DNA of 64,000 nucleotides from Pedobacter sp. MC2016-05 (GTDB lineage Bacteria > Bacteroidota > Bacteroidia > Sphingobacteriales > Sphingobacteriaceae). The translations under genes and the position numbers were made by a program. The notes beneath the pieces were generated by a model. That model searched no databases. It had not been told where the DNA came from and was given only the letters and a program-made list of their open reading frames with translations. Shown piece by piece: positions 37,337 through 46,074 of the stretch; positions within the stretch are counted from its first letter, which is position 1; each line of letters begins with the position of its first letter. The stretch is taken from the NCBI RefSeq assembly GCF_026239735.1, contig NZ_JAPIVT010000005.1:219435-283434 (forward strand). Direction: 5' to 3'.

Positions 37337-38692
37337 ATGTTTTCTAAAATTTACGCCAAATACAAACCTTACTATAAAGAAAATCTCCATTTGGCCCTCC
37401 CAATTGTGGGTTCACAAGTTGGCCATACGTTGGTACACATGGCCGATAGTGTTATTGTTGGGCACTTTACTGATACAACCCAGCTTGCTGCTGTATCATT
37501 AGTGAACAGCATTTTTATTTTGATCATGGTAATAGGCTTAGGAATATCTTATGGCTTAACGCCCTTAATTGCTCAGGAAAATGGTCGCAAAAATGATGAA
37601 GAGTGTGGAAAATTATTGTCCAATAGCTTAATCATCAATATAATTGTCGGTATAGTACTTTATATATTGGTGCATTTTGGTGTTTTGCTTGTCATCGATC
37701 ATTTGAAACAAACCCCGGAAGTTGTTCATTATGCCAAACCTTACTTAGGCTGGCTCTCTCTATCGATTATTCCATTACTTATTTTTCAAACATTTAAACA
37801 GTTTGCAGAAGGTTTAGGCTTTACCAAACAAGCCATGTACGTTTCTATTTGGGGTAATGCGCTCAACATCACTTTGGGTATCATTTTCGTAAAGGGAATG
37901 TTTGGCTTAAAGCCAATGGGCGTTAGCGGTGTAGGTGTTAGCACCTTTATCGATCGTTTTTTAATGGCAATAGTGATGGGTATTTACGTTTTGAGATCTC
38001 CTCATTTCACAAAGTATCTAATCAACTTTAGAATCACTTTTATTGATAAAGTTACCGCTATTAAAATCATAAAAATTGGTGCACCAGTGGCCATGCAATA
38101 TTCGTTCGAAATTAGCGCATTTAGCGGGGCTGCAATATTAATTGGCACAATCGGCGCAACTGAACAGGCCGCTCATCAAATTGCCATTAGCCTGGCTGCA
38201 ATGACGTACATGATTGCGAGTGGAATCGCATCGGCGGCGACAATTAAAACGGGTAATAATTTTGGAAAAAAGAACTTCAACGATCTCCGTAGATCTGCAA
38301 TAGCAAGTTATCACGTTATTCTCTTATTTATGAGCTTGACAGCAATAATTTTTGTGGCAGCCCACCAGTTGATGCCTTTTATTTATACCAACGATTTAAA
38401 AGTTGTGGCGATTGCTGGGCAACTGCTTATTATTGCTGGTTTTTTTCAGCTATTTGATGGAACTCAGGTTGTAGGTTTAGGTGTACTACGAGGCATTGGC
38501 GATGTTAATATGCCAACACTTATCACATTTTTAGCCTATTGGGTTGTTGGCATACCTGTTGGTTATTTGCTGGGTTTTACTTTTGGACTGGGCGTAAATG
38601 GAATATGGTATGGATTAACCTTCGGATTACTGACTGCTTCTATCCTATTGTTCTGGAGATTTCAAAATAAAACAAAACAATTGGCTGGTTAA
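37337..38692 (+). CDS. MATE family efflux transporter
   Basis: This 451-residue inner-membrane antiporter has twelve helices in two MatE repeats. Repeat 1 opens with LALPIVGSQVGHTLVHMADS and holds the usual G-x-x-x-x-D pattern of NorM-type proteins; repeat 2 opens with IGAPVAMQYSFEISAF. Such pumps expel cationic drugs or metabolites with Na+ or H+ coupling. The full length is present. A weak hairpin (CTTATG/CATAAG at 38697-38716) follows, not strong enough to call as a terminator. Confidence 0.93.
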   Translation: MFSKIYAKYKPYYKENLHLALPIVGSQVGHTLVHMADSVIVGHFTDTTQLAAVSLVNSIFILIMVIGLGISYGLTPLIAQENGRKNDEECGKLLSNSLIINIIVGIVLYILVHFGVLLVIDHLKQTPEVVHYAKPYLGWLSLSIIPLLIFQTFKQFAEGLGFTKQAMYVSIWGNALNITLGIIFVKGMFGLKPMGVSGVGVSTFIDRFLMAIVMGIYVLRSPHFTKYLINFRITFIDKVTAIKIIKIGAPVAMQYSFEISAFSGAAILIGTIGATEQAAHQIAISLAAMTYMIASGIASAATIKTGNNFGKKNFNDLRRSAIASYHVILLFMSLTAIIFVAAHQLMPFIYTNDLKVVAIAGQLLIIAGFFQLFDGTQVVGLGVLRGIGDVNMPTLITFLAYWVVGIPVGYLLGFTFGLGVNGIWYGLTFGLLTASILLFWRFQNKTKQLAG

Positions 38693-38759
38693 TATCCTTA
38701 TGTTTGAGATCATAAGTTATTGATATAATAGCTTTATCATTTCTATCCTACCAAAACCA

Positions 38760-39494
38760 CTATTTACCCCCAACGTTTACCACTACACCGATAGTGAAGA
38801 TCGAATTCCCTGCAGACATGTAATCTCTATTCTTTAAGCCAAAATTACTGCTCGTGGTATATTGTAATTGAATATTTTTGTTTAAGCCCATTCTGGTGAA
38901 AAAGATAGGTTCGAAAAAAACATTATCTTCTTTAGGCTGTACTACCCCATTCAAAAAGAATCGATCCATTTTAACGTGACTTATTCGAAGTGCCGTTCCA
39001 TAATTAATTGGGAAGTCTTTCCCAAACAACCTGAAATTATTTTTCTTTTTTGAACTATAATTGATCTGAAGAAACGATTTTCGGTAATCAACTTCCTGCA
39101 ACTCACTGCTCACTAAAACATCATTCTTGTAATCCCTAAAGGTTATATCACTCCAACCCTTGCCAACACCTGCATAAATCTCGATAATTCGGTTATTATC
39201 TGGTCCGAAGGTATCGAAATAGCCACCACCTATTTCAATCAGCTTGTGCCCGAAATCTTTTGATTTTCGTTCACTATTCATTCTTGAGCCACTAAAAAGC
39301 ACTCCTATATGATTTGAAACTGCATAAGCGCCGTTAATACTAGCATTGCCCTTTAGGGAAATGTGCCCGCCACCACTAAATTCACCTTGCTTGCTTAACA
39401 TGGGCGTATTGGGTACATTGGGCATATAAACTGAAGAACAACTGCTGGCAAAAAGCGCTAAAATTGGGAAAGCTAAACGTAAGTATTGATTCAT
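38760..39494 (-). CDS. Outer-membrane lipoprotein, probable beta-barrel, function unknown
   Basis: This 244-residue protein has a lipoprotein signal (C19 in ASSCSS). The mature part is glycine-rich near FSGGGHISLKGNASINGAYA and then alternates hydrophobic and polar residues, ending in aromatic strands, as small outer-membrane barrels do. It resembles uncharacterised lipoproteins common in this phylum. I assign no function. It is read from its own ATG and lies 38 bases downstream of the truC gene on the same strand. Confidence 0.75.
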   Translation of the reverse strand: MNQYLRLAFPILALFASSCSSVYMPNVPNTPMLSKQGEFSGGGHISLKGNASINGAYAVSNHIGVLFSGSRMNSERKSKDFGHKLIEIGGGYFDTFGPDNNRIIEIYAGVGKGWSDITFRDYKNDVLVSSELQEVDYRKSFLQINYSSKKKNNFRLFGKDFPINYGTALRISHVKMDRFFLNGVVQPKEDNVFFEPIFFTRMGLNKNIQLQYTTSSNFGLKNRDYMSAGNSIFTIGVVVNVGGK

Positions 39495-39532
39495 AGATGA
39501 TTTATAAACAGTTTTTCGGGATAAAAATTGTG

Positions 39533-40216
39533 TTAAAGTTCCATTTTCATAAAACTCATCACTCTTTTAAATTCATCATGTAGATTGGCCTTTAAATGGA
39601 TTTTTGTTGATGTTTTAGGATGTATAAAACTCAATTCAGATGCATGTAGTAACATGGTTGTCATGTTCCAATGTTCTAAGAAAAGTTTATTTTGCTTGTT
39701 GCATCCGTGGGTTCTGTCTCCTATTATTGGATGCAGGATATGACTAAAATGTCTTCTCAGTTGGTGCATTCGCCCTGTTTTAGGAGTAGCCTCTACCAGT
39801 GAATACCTGGAGGTTAAATGTTTTCCGAAAGGAACATCAATCTCGGCATGTGATAGGGTTCTAAATGAAGTATAAGCATCTTGCATCGTTCCATTCTCTT
39901 TAGCTAAAGGATAATCAATATTCATCGCTTCTGGCGTGAAACCCCTAAGAATAGCTAAATATTTTTTTTCAGTTTCTGCATTCATAAATTGCTGGTGCAT
40001 GACAATTTCAGATTCCTTATCAAACGCAAACAACAAAATACCGCTTGTTTTTCTATCTAACCTGTGCACAGGACTTACGTGCTTCCCAACCTGATCTCGC
40101 AACATTTGCAGCGCAAATTCTGTTGCATCTCTGGCAATTGAAGATTGATGCACCAATAAACCATGAGGTTTATTAATGGCAATCAAATGTTCATCCTGAT
40201 AAATAATCTCCAACAT
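39533..40216 (-). CDS. RluA-family pseudouridine synthase (TruC-like)
   Basis: This 227-residue enzyme isomerises uridine to pseudouridine in RNA. The RluA signature HRLDRKTSGILLFA includes catalytic D54. It lacks an S4 domain and has a C-terminal MHQLRRHFSHILHPIIGD motif. That shape fits TruC, which modifies U65 of tRNA, though a ribosomal target cannot be excluded. It is the fourth gene of a minus-strand run that begins with kynU; 23 bases separate it from the HDAC-like gene. Confidence 0.9.
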   Translation of the reverse strand: MLEIIYQDEHLIAINKPHGLLVHQSSIARDATEFALQMLRDQVGKHVSPVHRLDRKTSGILLFAFDKESEIVMHQQFMNAETEKKYLAILRGFTPEAMNIDYPLAKENGTMQDAYTSFRTLSHAEIDVPFGKHLTSRYSLVEATPKTGRMHQLRRHFSHILHPIIGDRTHGCNKQNKLFLEHWNMTTMLLHASELSFIHPKTSTKIHLKANLHDEFKRVMSFMKMEL

Positions 40217-40239
40217 TCGGCGAAGATAAGGATATTGCT

Positions 40240-41142
40240 TTAACTAAATAAATCAAAAGCTAAACGATAAGTATTGCAATGCGCATCAACAATATCTTTA
40301 ATGTCGGTAGAATAACCGCCGCCCATACTCACCTGTAAGGGGATGTTATTATTTTTACAGGTCACGAGTACCATTTTATCCCGTTCTTTACAACCAGCTT
40401 TACTTAATGACAACTTTCCTAATTTATCGGTAGAAAGTACATCAACTCCAGATAAATAAAATACAAATTCTGGTTTCGAACGCTCGAAAGCAGAATTTAG
40501 ATTCGTTTCTAATAACGACAAATAGGCGTCATCTTCGATATTATCATCAAGAGGTACATCTAAATCTGAAATTTCTTTGCGGAAGGGAAAATTTTTATCT
40601 CCATGCATAGAGAAAGTAAATACATTTGAGTTATTCTGAAAAATTTCAGCAGTGCCATTACCCTGATGAACATCTAAATCAATAATTAATATTCGATTAG
40701 CTATTTTATTACCTATCAGATAGTTAGCAGCAACCGCCTGATCATTTAATAAGCAAAAACCTTCTCCCCAATTACTACCTGCGTGATGCGTTCCGCCGGC
40801 TACGTTAAAGGCAATTCCATTTCCAATTGCAAACCTGGTCCCATCAATTGTACCTTGTGTGATACGCAACTCTCGTTCAACCAATTGCGCATTTAATGGA
40901 AAACCAACCCTTCTCTGATCTTTCGCAGATAGCGTTAAATCCCGAAGCTGTTCCCAATACGATTTTTCATGTGATAGAAGAATGATGTCTTCTGCTACCT
41001 TCTCTGGATAAAATAAATTATCCTTTTCAATTGTTCCCTCATGTAACAGTTGTTCGGGAATCAATTCGTATTTAAGCATAGGAAATCGGTGACCTTCCGG
41101 TAGCGGGTGAGCATATAGCGGGTGCCAGGCTATTTTTATCAT
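40240..41142 (-). CDS. Histone deacetylase-family amidohydrolase
   Basis: This 300-residue cytoplasmic zinc enzyme belongs to the HDAC/acetoin-utilisation/acetylpolyamine amidohydrolase superfamily. The metal and charge-relay sites are visible: GGTHHAGSNWGEGFCLLND (catalytic HH pair), ILIIDLDVHQGNGTAEIF (metal D and H), and GVDVLSTDKLG (second metal D). The natural substrate in bacteria is unclear and may be an acetylated polyamine or small amide. Its ATG overlaps the bestrophin stop by one base (TAATG), so translation is coupled. Confidence 0.92.
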   Translation of the reverse strand: MIKIAWHPLYAHPLPEGHRFPMLKYELIPEQLLHEGTIEKDNLFYPEKVAEDIILLSHEKSYWEQLRDLTLSAKDQRRVGFPLNAQLVERELRITQGTIDGTRFAIGNGIAFNVAGGTHHAGSNWGEGFCLLNDQAVAANYLIGNKIANRILIIDLDVHQGNGTAEIFQNNSNVFTFSMHGDKNFPFRKEISDLDVPLDDNIEDDAYLSLLETNLNSAFERSKPEFVFYLSGVDVLSTDKLGKLSLSKAGCKERDKMVLVTCKNNNIPLQVSMGGGYSTDIKDIVDAHCNTYRLAFDLFS

Positions 41143-42002
41143 TAACTCAAAATCTCCTCAATATGTTTCTCGATGTTATTTGAGATTTTATCTACTGGTA
41201 AGTCATTAGGATCATAACCAAATGGGTCTTCTATCTCTTCAGCTATAAGCTCCAAACTCGCTAATACATAGAGGATAAAGGGAACGATTAAGACCAAATA
41301 ATATCCTAAACTAAAAACCCAACCTATTGGAATGGTGAGCACGTATACAAAGATGAATTTTTTAATGAAAACACTATATGAAAATGGAATTGGCGTGTTT
41401 TTGATACGTTCGCAGCCGCCACATATATCGGTAAATTGGTTTACATCGCTGGTAAGCACAATCAGCTGTTCTTGAGTAATCAAACCTTGTCGTGTTAAGT
41501 CATACAGTCGGGAAATCATACTGCTTGCGATTTGATTTGGAATATGCTTACTTTCTTCTACCTCAATCAGGAAACTGTTTTTACCAAAATATTTCTTCTC
41601 ACGAAGATGCTCTTTTAATGCAAAAGCATATTTGGGAATACCATATTCAAAAAATCTAACTTCATCATTTGGCAATTTGAGGGCTTTAATTTTCATCGCA
41701 AAGTTGCGACTAACGTTTGTCAATGAACCCAGGAGTCTTCTTCCTTCCCACCATCTATCGTAAGAGGTGTTGGTGCGAAATACCAAGAGCATCGAAATTA
41801 CAAAGCCCAACAAGCTGTGCATCATACCGATATTGCTTACGTAATCACTTTTTGAAAGTTTGAATATATTAAGCTCAAGAAATGCTACAAAGGCAGAAAA
41901 AATTGCCATGCTGATCATCAAGGGCCATAACTTTCGAAAGGTATCACCCTTATGAATGTGAAAAATAAATGTAAACCAATCTTTCGGATTATAGTGGATC
42001 AT
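41142..42002 (-). CDS. Bestrophin-like chloride channel (UPF0187)
   Basis: This 286-residue inner-membrane protein belongs to the bacterial bestrophin family, a pentameric anion channel. The family signature RTNTSYDRWWEGRRLLGSL lies near residues 78-96. Four membrane segments are recognisable (about 28-50, 55-75, 220-245 and 248-265), and the end is cytoplasmic and acidic (EEIEDPFGYD). It is separated from kynU by only 3 bases and coupled to the HDAC-like gene. The link with kynurenine metabolism is unexplained. Confidence 0.9.
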   Translation of the reverse strand: MIHYNPKDWFTFIFHIHKGDTFRKLWPLMISMAIFSAFVAFLELNIFKLSKSDYVSNIGMMHSLLGFVISMLLVFRTNTSYDRWWEGRRLLGSLTNVSRNFAMKIKALKLPNDEVRFFEYGIPKYAFALKEHLREKKYFGKNSFLIEVEESKHIPNQIASSMISRLYDLTRQGLITQEQLIVLTSDVNQFTDICGGCERIKNTPIPFSYSVFIKKFIFVYVLTIPIGWVFSLGYYLVLIVPFILYVLASLELIAEEIEDPFGYDPNDLPVDKISNNIEKHIEEILS

Positions 42003-42005
42003 AAG

Positions 42006-43301
42006 TTATATAGCTTTTAATACCTTTTTAGATACTTCAATAAGTGCCTTTCCTGTTAAATAAATATCTTCGAAGAAATTGTACAAAGGAATCGGGCTTA
42101 AGCGTATTACATTTGGTTCACGCCAGTCGCCAAGGATACCGGCGTCCACTAATCCATCAAAAACTTCCTTTCCATTATCTTTTGCAATGATAGAAAGCTG
42201 TGCGCCACGATCTTTAGAATTCTTCGGTGTAATGATTTTAAACTGTTCGGCATTTAATTCTTTATTCACCTCATTGATAACGAATTCTAGATAATTAGTT
42301 AAATCTATACTTTTGTTTCTCAGGTTATCAATATAGCCTGCCTTTTCAAATATTTGCAACGATGCATGGTATAAAGCCATTGGCATTACCTGAGTACAAC
42401 TCACCTGCCATCCATCTGCTCCGCTTTCAGGGACAAAGCCTTTTTCCATTTTAAAACGCTTACTTTCCTGATAACCCCACCAACCCGCAAACCTGTTAAG
42501 CTTGTCGTTTTCAAAGTGTTTTTCATGTACAAAAATCCCACTAATTCCACCAGGACCTGAGTTTTGATATTTATATGAACACCAACAAGCAAAATCTACT
42601 CCCCAATCATGAAGTTTAACAGGAACATTACCTGCGGCGTGTGCTAAATCCCAACCTACAATTGCGCCAACGTTATGCCCGGTTTTAGTAATGGCTTCCA
42701 TATCATACCATTGTCCGGTGTAATAGTTTATTCCGCCGAAAAGCACTAAAGCTATTTCGTCCCCATTTTCGGCTATCTTAGCCAATATATCTTCGGTTCT
42801 AAGCGTATCTTCTTCCTCACGAGGGAACACTTCTATAATTGCATCATTAGGATCGAAGCCATGAAATTTTACCTGACTCTCTATTGCGTACTGATCAGAG
42901 GGAAATGCTCCACCTTCCATGATAATCTTAAACCTTTTTCCTTTGGGTTGATAAAAACTGACCATCAACAAGTGTAGATTAACAGTAAGGGTATTCATCG
43001 GACAAACCTCTGCTGGCGATGCGCCAACAATTGGTGCCATCAGCCGTTTAAGCTCCTTATGATAAAACATCCAAGGCTCTTCACCATCAAACCAACCTTC
43101 TACCGCATAATTTGCCCAATTATCCAATTGATTGTTTAATACCTCTTTAGCAATTTTAGGTTGAAGTCCTAAAGAATTGCCACACAGATAGATAAATGAC
43201 CTGTCTTTATACTTTGGAAAAAGGAATTGGGCTCTGAATTCTTTGAGCTGGTCTTTCTGATCTAAAGCATTCGCAAAAGCTAATGTATTTTCTAATTTCA
43301 T
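42006..43301 (-). CDS. kynU: Kynureninase
   Basis: KynU is a PLP enzyme that cleaves kynurenine to anthranilate and alanine, or 3-hydroxykynurenine to 3-hydroxyanthranilate. The protein has 431 residues. The PLP lysine is in WCSYKYQNSGPGG, preceded by the phosphate-binding GWDLAHAAGNVPV, and substrate contacts include the N-terminal IYLCGNSLGLQPK. It is a complete family member. No other kynurenine-pathway gene lies in the window. It is the first gene of a tight run kynU-bestrophin-HDAC-truC. Confidence 0.95.
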   Translation of the reverse strand: MKLENTLAFANALDQKDQLKEFRAQFLFPKYKDRSFIYLCGNSLGLQPKIAKEVLNNQLDNWANYAVEGWFDGEEPWMFYHKELKRLMAPIVGASPAEVCPMNTLTVNLHLLMVSFYQPKGKRFKIIMEGGAFPSDQYAIESQVKFHGFDPNDAIIEVFPREEEDTLRTEDILAKIAENGDEIALVLFGGINYYTGQWYDMEAITKTGHNVGAIVGWDLAHAAGNVPVKLHDWGVDFACWCSYKYQNSGPGGISGIFVHEKHFENDKLNRFAGWWGYQESKRFKMEKGFVPESGADGWQVSCTQVMPMALYHASLQIFEKAGYIDNLRNKSIDLTNYLEFVINEVNKELNAEQFKIITPKNSKDRGAQLSIIAKDNGKEVFDGLVDAGILGDWREPNVIRLSPIPLYNFFEDIYLTGKALIEVSKKVLKAI

Positions 43302-43315
43302 TGCCTCAATAATAC

Positions 43316-43347
43316 AAAAAAAGCAGGTATTGTTTCCAATCCTGCTT
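43316..43347 (-). terminator. Terminator between the PNPOx-like gene and kynU
   Basis: AAGCAGG at 43321-43327 pairs with CCTGCTT at 43341-43347, with an inner ATTG/CAAT extension after one bulged T and a four-base loop. Read on the minus strand it ends in a T-run. It ends the PNPOx-like gene, so kynU begins a separate transcript. Confidence 0.88.
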
Positions 43348-43366
43348 CCTGTAGATGTATTTTAAA

Positions 43367-43855
43367 TTAAAATTTAATCGTGTCGTGCTTACCTAAATCC
43401 GGTGTATCTCCTGTCACAGCAGCTTTCAAGATACTAAATAGCACTACAATTTTTGAAGATGATGAATCCCAATACTCAGCTTCAGCTGGTGTAACTTTTA
43501 TAAGAATCAATCTAGGATCTTCCACCCCGTCTGGAAACCATGCCTTAACAAATGGAGAAAAGTATGCTTCTTTGCGCACCTGATCATCAACCAACTCTGC
43601 TTGTCCTTTTACTGTTAGATACGTGTTTTTGGATGGATCGCTATAAGCCAGCAGCACATTATTTTCCTTTGAAATTTCTTTAGATTTTAATGAATATTCA
43701 TTCGTAAAGAACCAAATACTTCCATTGTCTTCAATCTTTGCGGTTCCCATTGGTCTGCTACCAAGCTCATCGTTAGCAGAAAAAGTGGTGAACATACAAG
43801 TGCGAACACTTTCCGCCATTTCTTTTAATATCGCTATATTTTTTTCGTTTTTCAT
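43367..43855 (-). CDS. Pyridoxamine 5'-phosphate oxidase-like stress protein
   Basis: This 162-residue protein has the split-barrel flavin-binding fold of the PNPOx-related general stress protein 26 group. It carries CMFTTFSANDELGSRPMGTA, IWFFTNEYSLKSKEI and VLLAYSDPSKNTYLTVKGQA, the usual three blocks. The C terminus is long and acidic and ends KFDTIK-like (HDTIKF). Family members bind FMN or F420; the reaction here is unknown. It is not the biosynthetic PdxH. It is a single-gene unit with its own terminator. Confidence 0.88.
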   Translation of the reverse strand: MKNEKNIAILKEMAESVRTCMFTTFSANDELGSRPMGTAKIEDNGSIWFFTNEYSLKSKEISKENNVLLAYSDPSKNTYLTVKGQAELVDDQVRKEAYFSPFVKAWFPDGVEDPRLILIKVTPAEAEYWDSSSSKIVVLFSILKAAVTGDTPDLGKHDTIKF

Positions 43856-43908
43856 GATTTTAAATCTTTGAAAGAAAACAGCGGGAAGGATGAAATGTTT
43901 GACTGAAG

Positions 43909-44514
43909 CTAGATCTTATTTGGTTTGCTTACGTATTTATTGTCCTTAACGAAGAAACGTAGTGGCAGTAGAGCATGTTCTTCCGCATAGGCAATACCTA
44001 CCCTGGGCGTCGTTGCAATCTCCTCGTCGTGAAAAGTAATCTGATGGTCTTCTATCCACACATCATCTCCAGTTAGATATTTAGCATTGAAAGAACGGTC
44101 AATGCCAAGCGCCTTGGCTGCCGAGCCTGGACCAGAGGATATGGCAGCCTTTGTATACGGCATATTGCGGCGATCTTCCATAATCTCCTTGCCTATTAAA
44201 GGCTCAATTGCCCTGATTAAGATTGCATGAGGATCGTTAATGGTGGCGCTTACTACGTTAAAAAGGTTATGCACTCCATAACATAAATAAACATATGCAA
44301 TGCCGCCCTTGGCATACATTGTTTCTGTTCGGTTAGTTCTTCTGCCACCATAAGCATGCGAAGCTTTATCTTTGATACCGAAGTAAGCTTCAGTTTCTAC
44401 AATGGTGCCTCCAGAAATATTACCGTTAACATTAGTAAATAAAACTTTACCTAGTAAATCTTTTGCCAATTTAACGACATCTTCACTGAGGTAATATTCT
44501 TCAGGTAACTTCAA
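43909..44514 (-). CDS. mpg: DNA-3-methyladenine glycosylase (AAG/MPG)
   Basis: This 201-residue base-excision-repair enzyme removes alkylated purines. Family blocks are VVKLAKDLLGKVL, GGTIVETEAYFGIKDKASHA (with the catalytic glutamate), KGGIAYVYLCYGVHNLFNVV, and SSGPGSAAKALGIDRSFN. The start is a TTG at 44514, in place of an ATG: no ATG lies between the preceding in-frame stop and the conserved KLPEEYY start. It follows the fRMsr gene by 10 bases and is likely cotranscribed with it. Confidence 0.93.
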   Translation of the reverse strand: MKLPEEYYLSEDVVKLAKDLLGKVLFTNVNGNISGGTIVETEAYFGIKDKASHAYGGRRTNRTETMYAKGGIAYVYLCYGVHNLFNVVSATINDPHAILIRAIEPLIGKEIMEDRRNMPYTKAAISSGPGSAAKALGIDRSFNAKYLTGDDVWIEDHQITFHDEEIATTPRVGIAYAEEHALLPLRFFVKDNKYVSKPNKI

Positions 44515-44524
44515 TTCAAATAAA

Positions 44525-45004
44525 CTATTGATTTAACAAAATTGATATAACTTGCTCTAAATAAACTTGGTCTGTTTCATCAAAATGACTTAAAAATTCA
44601 CTATCAACATCCAGCACACCGATTACTTCATCATTTTTAATTAGTGGCAATACAATTTCTGACTTTGATGCGGAAGCACAGGCAATGTGTCCCGGAAAGT
44701 CATCAACGTTAGGCACTATCAGCGTTCTATTTTTCTCCCATGATGAACCACATACGCCTTTACCTTTCTTGATTCTAGTACAGGCCACAGGACCTTGGAA
44801 TGGTCCTAAAACAAGCTCATCGTTTTTAACTAGGTAAAACCCTACCCAGAACCAATTAAACTGTTCCTTTAATGCAGCCGCAACATTCGCCATGTTCGCC
44901 ACGAAATCTGTTTCTCCCGTGAGGAGAGCTTCGATTTGAGGAATTAACGATTGATACTGCTCAGCCTTCGTAGCGGTTTTGATGATAGTTAAGTCTTCTG
45001 CCAT
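44525..45004 (-). CDS. msrC: Free methionine-(R)-sulfoxide reductase (GAF type)
   Basis: This 159-residue GAF-domain enzyme reduces free methionine-R-sulfoxide with thioredoxin. The three catalytic cysteines are visible in CTRIKKGKGVCGSSWE and in HIACASASKSEIVLP. The GKGVCGSSW and DSEFLSHFDETD segments are typical. It is the first gene of a two-gene unit with the 3-methyladenine glycosylase, so oxidative and alkylation repair genes share a transcript. A -7 box lies directly before its ATG. Confidence 0.93.
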   Translation of the reverse strand: MAEDLTIIKTATKAEQYQSLIPQIEALLTGETDFVANMANVAAALKEQFNWFWVGFYLVKNDELVLGPFQGPVACTRIKKGKGVCGSSWEKNRTLIVPNVDDFPGHIACASASKSEIVLPLIKNDEVIGVLDVDSEFLSHFDETDQVYLEQVISILLNQ

Positions 45005-45008
45005 GGAT

Positions 45009-45016
45009 CAAAGTTA
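45009..45016 (-). promoter_or_regulatory. -7 box abutting the fRMsr start
   Basis: The minus strand reads TAACTTTG, matching TAnnTTTG, and ends 4 bases before the ATG at 45004. If functional, the transcript starts at or next to the start codon. Confidence 0.4.
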
Positions 45017-45091
45017 AAAAGGTTTTTGTTGATTTTTACTTCATCGATTGATAATGACAAAAAATTGAATGAAGCACAATCTTAATTTTAT

Positions 45092-45099
45092 TAGTTTTG
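45092..45099 (+). promoter_or_regulatory. -7 box for the CrtA-like gene
   Basis: TAGTTTTG matches TAnnTTTG and ends 19 bases before the ATG at 45119. This predicts a short leader of about 15 bases. A TTG at 45065-45067 is 24 bases further upstream, a little beyond normal spacing. Confidence 0.45.
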
Positions 45100-45118
45100 A
45101 AGCACATAATTCTTCAGT

Positions 45119-45820
45119 ATGATTGTTGCCTTAACCATTACCAAATTTAATAGGATTACAATACCGTTCGCATTTTTGGGAATGGCGATTTTAAGAATCC
45201 CATTATGGTTAAACAATAAATGTAAATTCTGGAAATTAATGGGCAGTGGCAAAGACGCACAAGTCGACTTACCTCCAGACTTTAGACATTGGGCAATCTT
45301 AACAAATTGGGAAACCCGGGACGATTGCGACGCCTTTTATAATAAATCTTTACCGATAAAGTGGTTTCGTTTTTTTGGATCAGAAGAGTTTACTATATTA
45401 CTTAATCCTTTATCTTCACATGGTTTATGGTCTGGAAAGCAACCTTTTGTCGTTAGCAAAAATTCAATAAAATCAACTAATCAAATTGCCGTAATTACCC
45501 GAGCGGCTATTAAATTCAGCAAGGTTAAAGATTTTAGAAGTAACATTAAAAGAGCGGCGGACGCAATGAGAAAAGCAGACGGCTTTATATTATCGGCCGG
45601 AGTCGGTGAAAATCCATTCTTAGATCAGGCCACGTTTTCCATCTGGACAGATGCACAGTCCATGAAAAATTATGCTTATAAATCCCACGACCATTCTGAT
45701 GTAATCAAATTGACTAGAGAGCGGCAATGGTACTCAGAAGAGTTATTCGCCCGATTTGAAATTATCGAAAGCAGTGGAACGCTTAATGGTTTATCAATTA
45801 CAACTATAAATAACCTTTAA
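45119..45820 (+). CDS. Spheroidene monooxygenase (CrtA)-like protein
   Basis: This 233-residue protein resembles CrtA, the haem-containing 2-ketolase of spheroidene synthesis. Matching traits are the N-terminal LTITKFNRI strand, WFRFFGSEEFTILLNPLSSH, the central VITRAAIKFSKVKDFR, and ATFSIWTDAQSMKNYAYKS. No phytoene synthase, desaturase or other carotenoid gene lies within the window, so it stands alone with an 83-residue partner gene 2 bases downstream. The true substrate in these bacteria is unproven. Confidence 0.82.
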   Translation: MIVALTITKFNRITIPFAFLGMAILRIPLWLNNKCKFWKLMGSGKDAQVDLPPDFRHWAILTNWETRDDCDAFYNKSLPIKWFRFFGSEEFTILLNPLSSHGLWSGKQPFVVSKNSIKSTNQIAVITRAAIKFSKVKDFRSNIKRAADAMRKADGFILSAGVGENPFLDQATFSIWTDAQSMKNYAYKSHDHSDVIKLTRERQWYSEELFARFEIIESSGTLNGLSITTINNL

Positions 45821-45822
45821 AC

Positions 45823-46074
45823 ATGAGAGTAATCGCAGAACTTCCACATCCGGAATGTAAGATTAGCATTTTTGCCATGAATCAAAAATACATCGTAAAA
45901 TTTGAACAAGGAACTTTTGAGCAAAGCTATAAACTTGCAGAGCTAGATTTGAGTGGCGACGGTGTTAATGATGTATTTGAAATCTTGGACGAAGAGTTTA
46001 TTGCGTCCGTGGTAGATCGGTTTAAAGTTATGCGAACTGATTTTGCCCTAGCTTATAAAAGGCATCAATTTTAA
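45823..46074 (+). CDS. Small conserved hypothetical protein next to the CrtA-like gene
   Basis: This 83-residue soluble protein starts 2 bases after the CrtA-like gene and is surely cotranscribed. It has two short N-terminal strands (MRVIAELPHPECKISIFAMN), a YIVKFEQGTFEQSYKL hairpin and a C-terminal helix. There is no signal peptide and no membrane segment. I recognise no named family. Coupling by position suggests a joint role with the CrtA-like oxygenase, but this is inference. Confidence 0.72.
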   Translation: MRVIAELPHPECKISIFAMNQKYIVKFEQGTFEQSYKLAELDLSGDGVNDVFEILDEEFIASVVDRFKVMRTDFALAYKRHQF

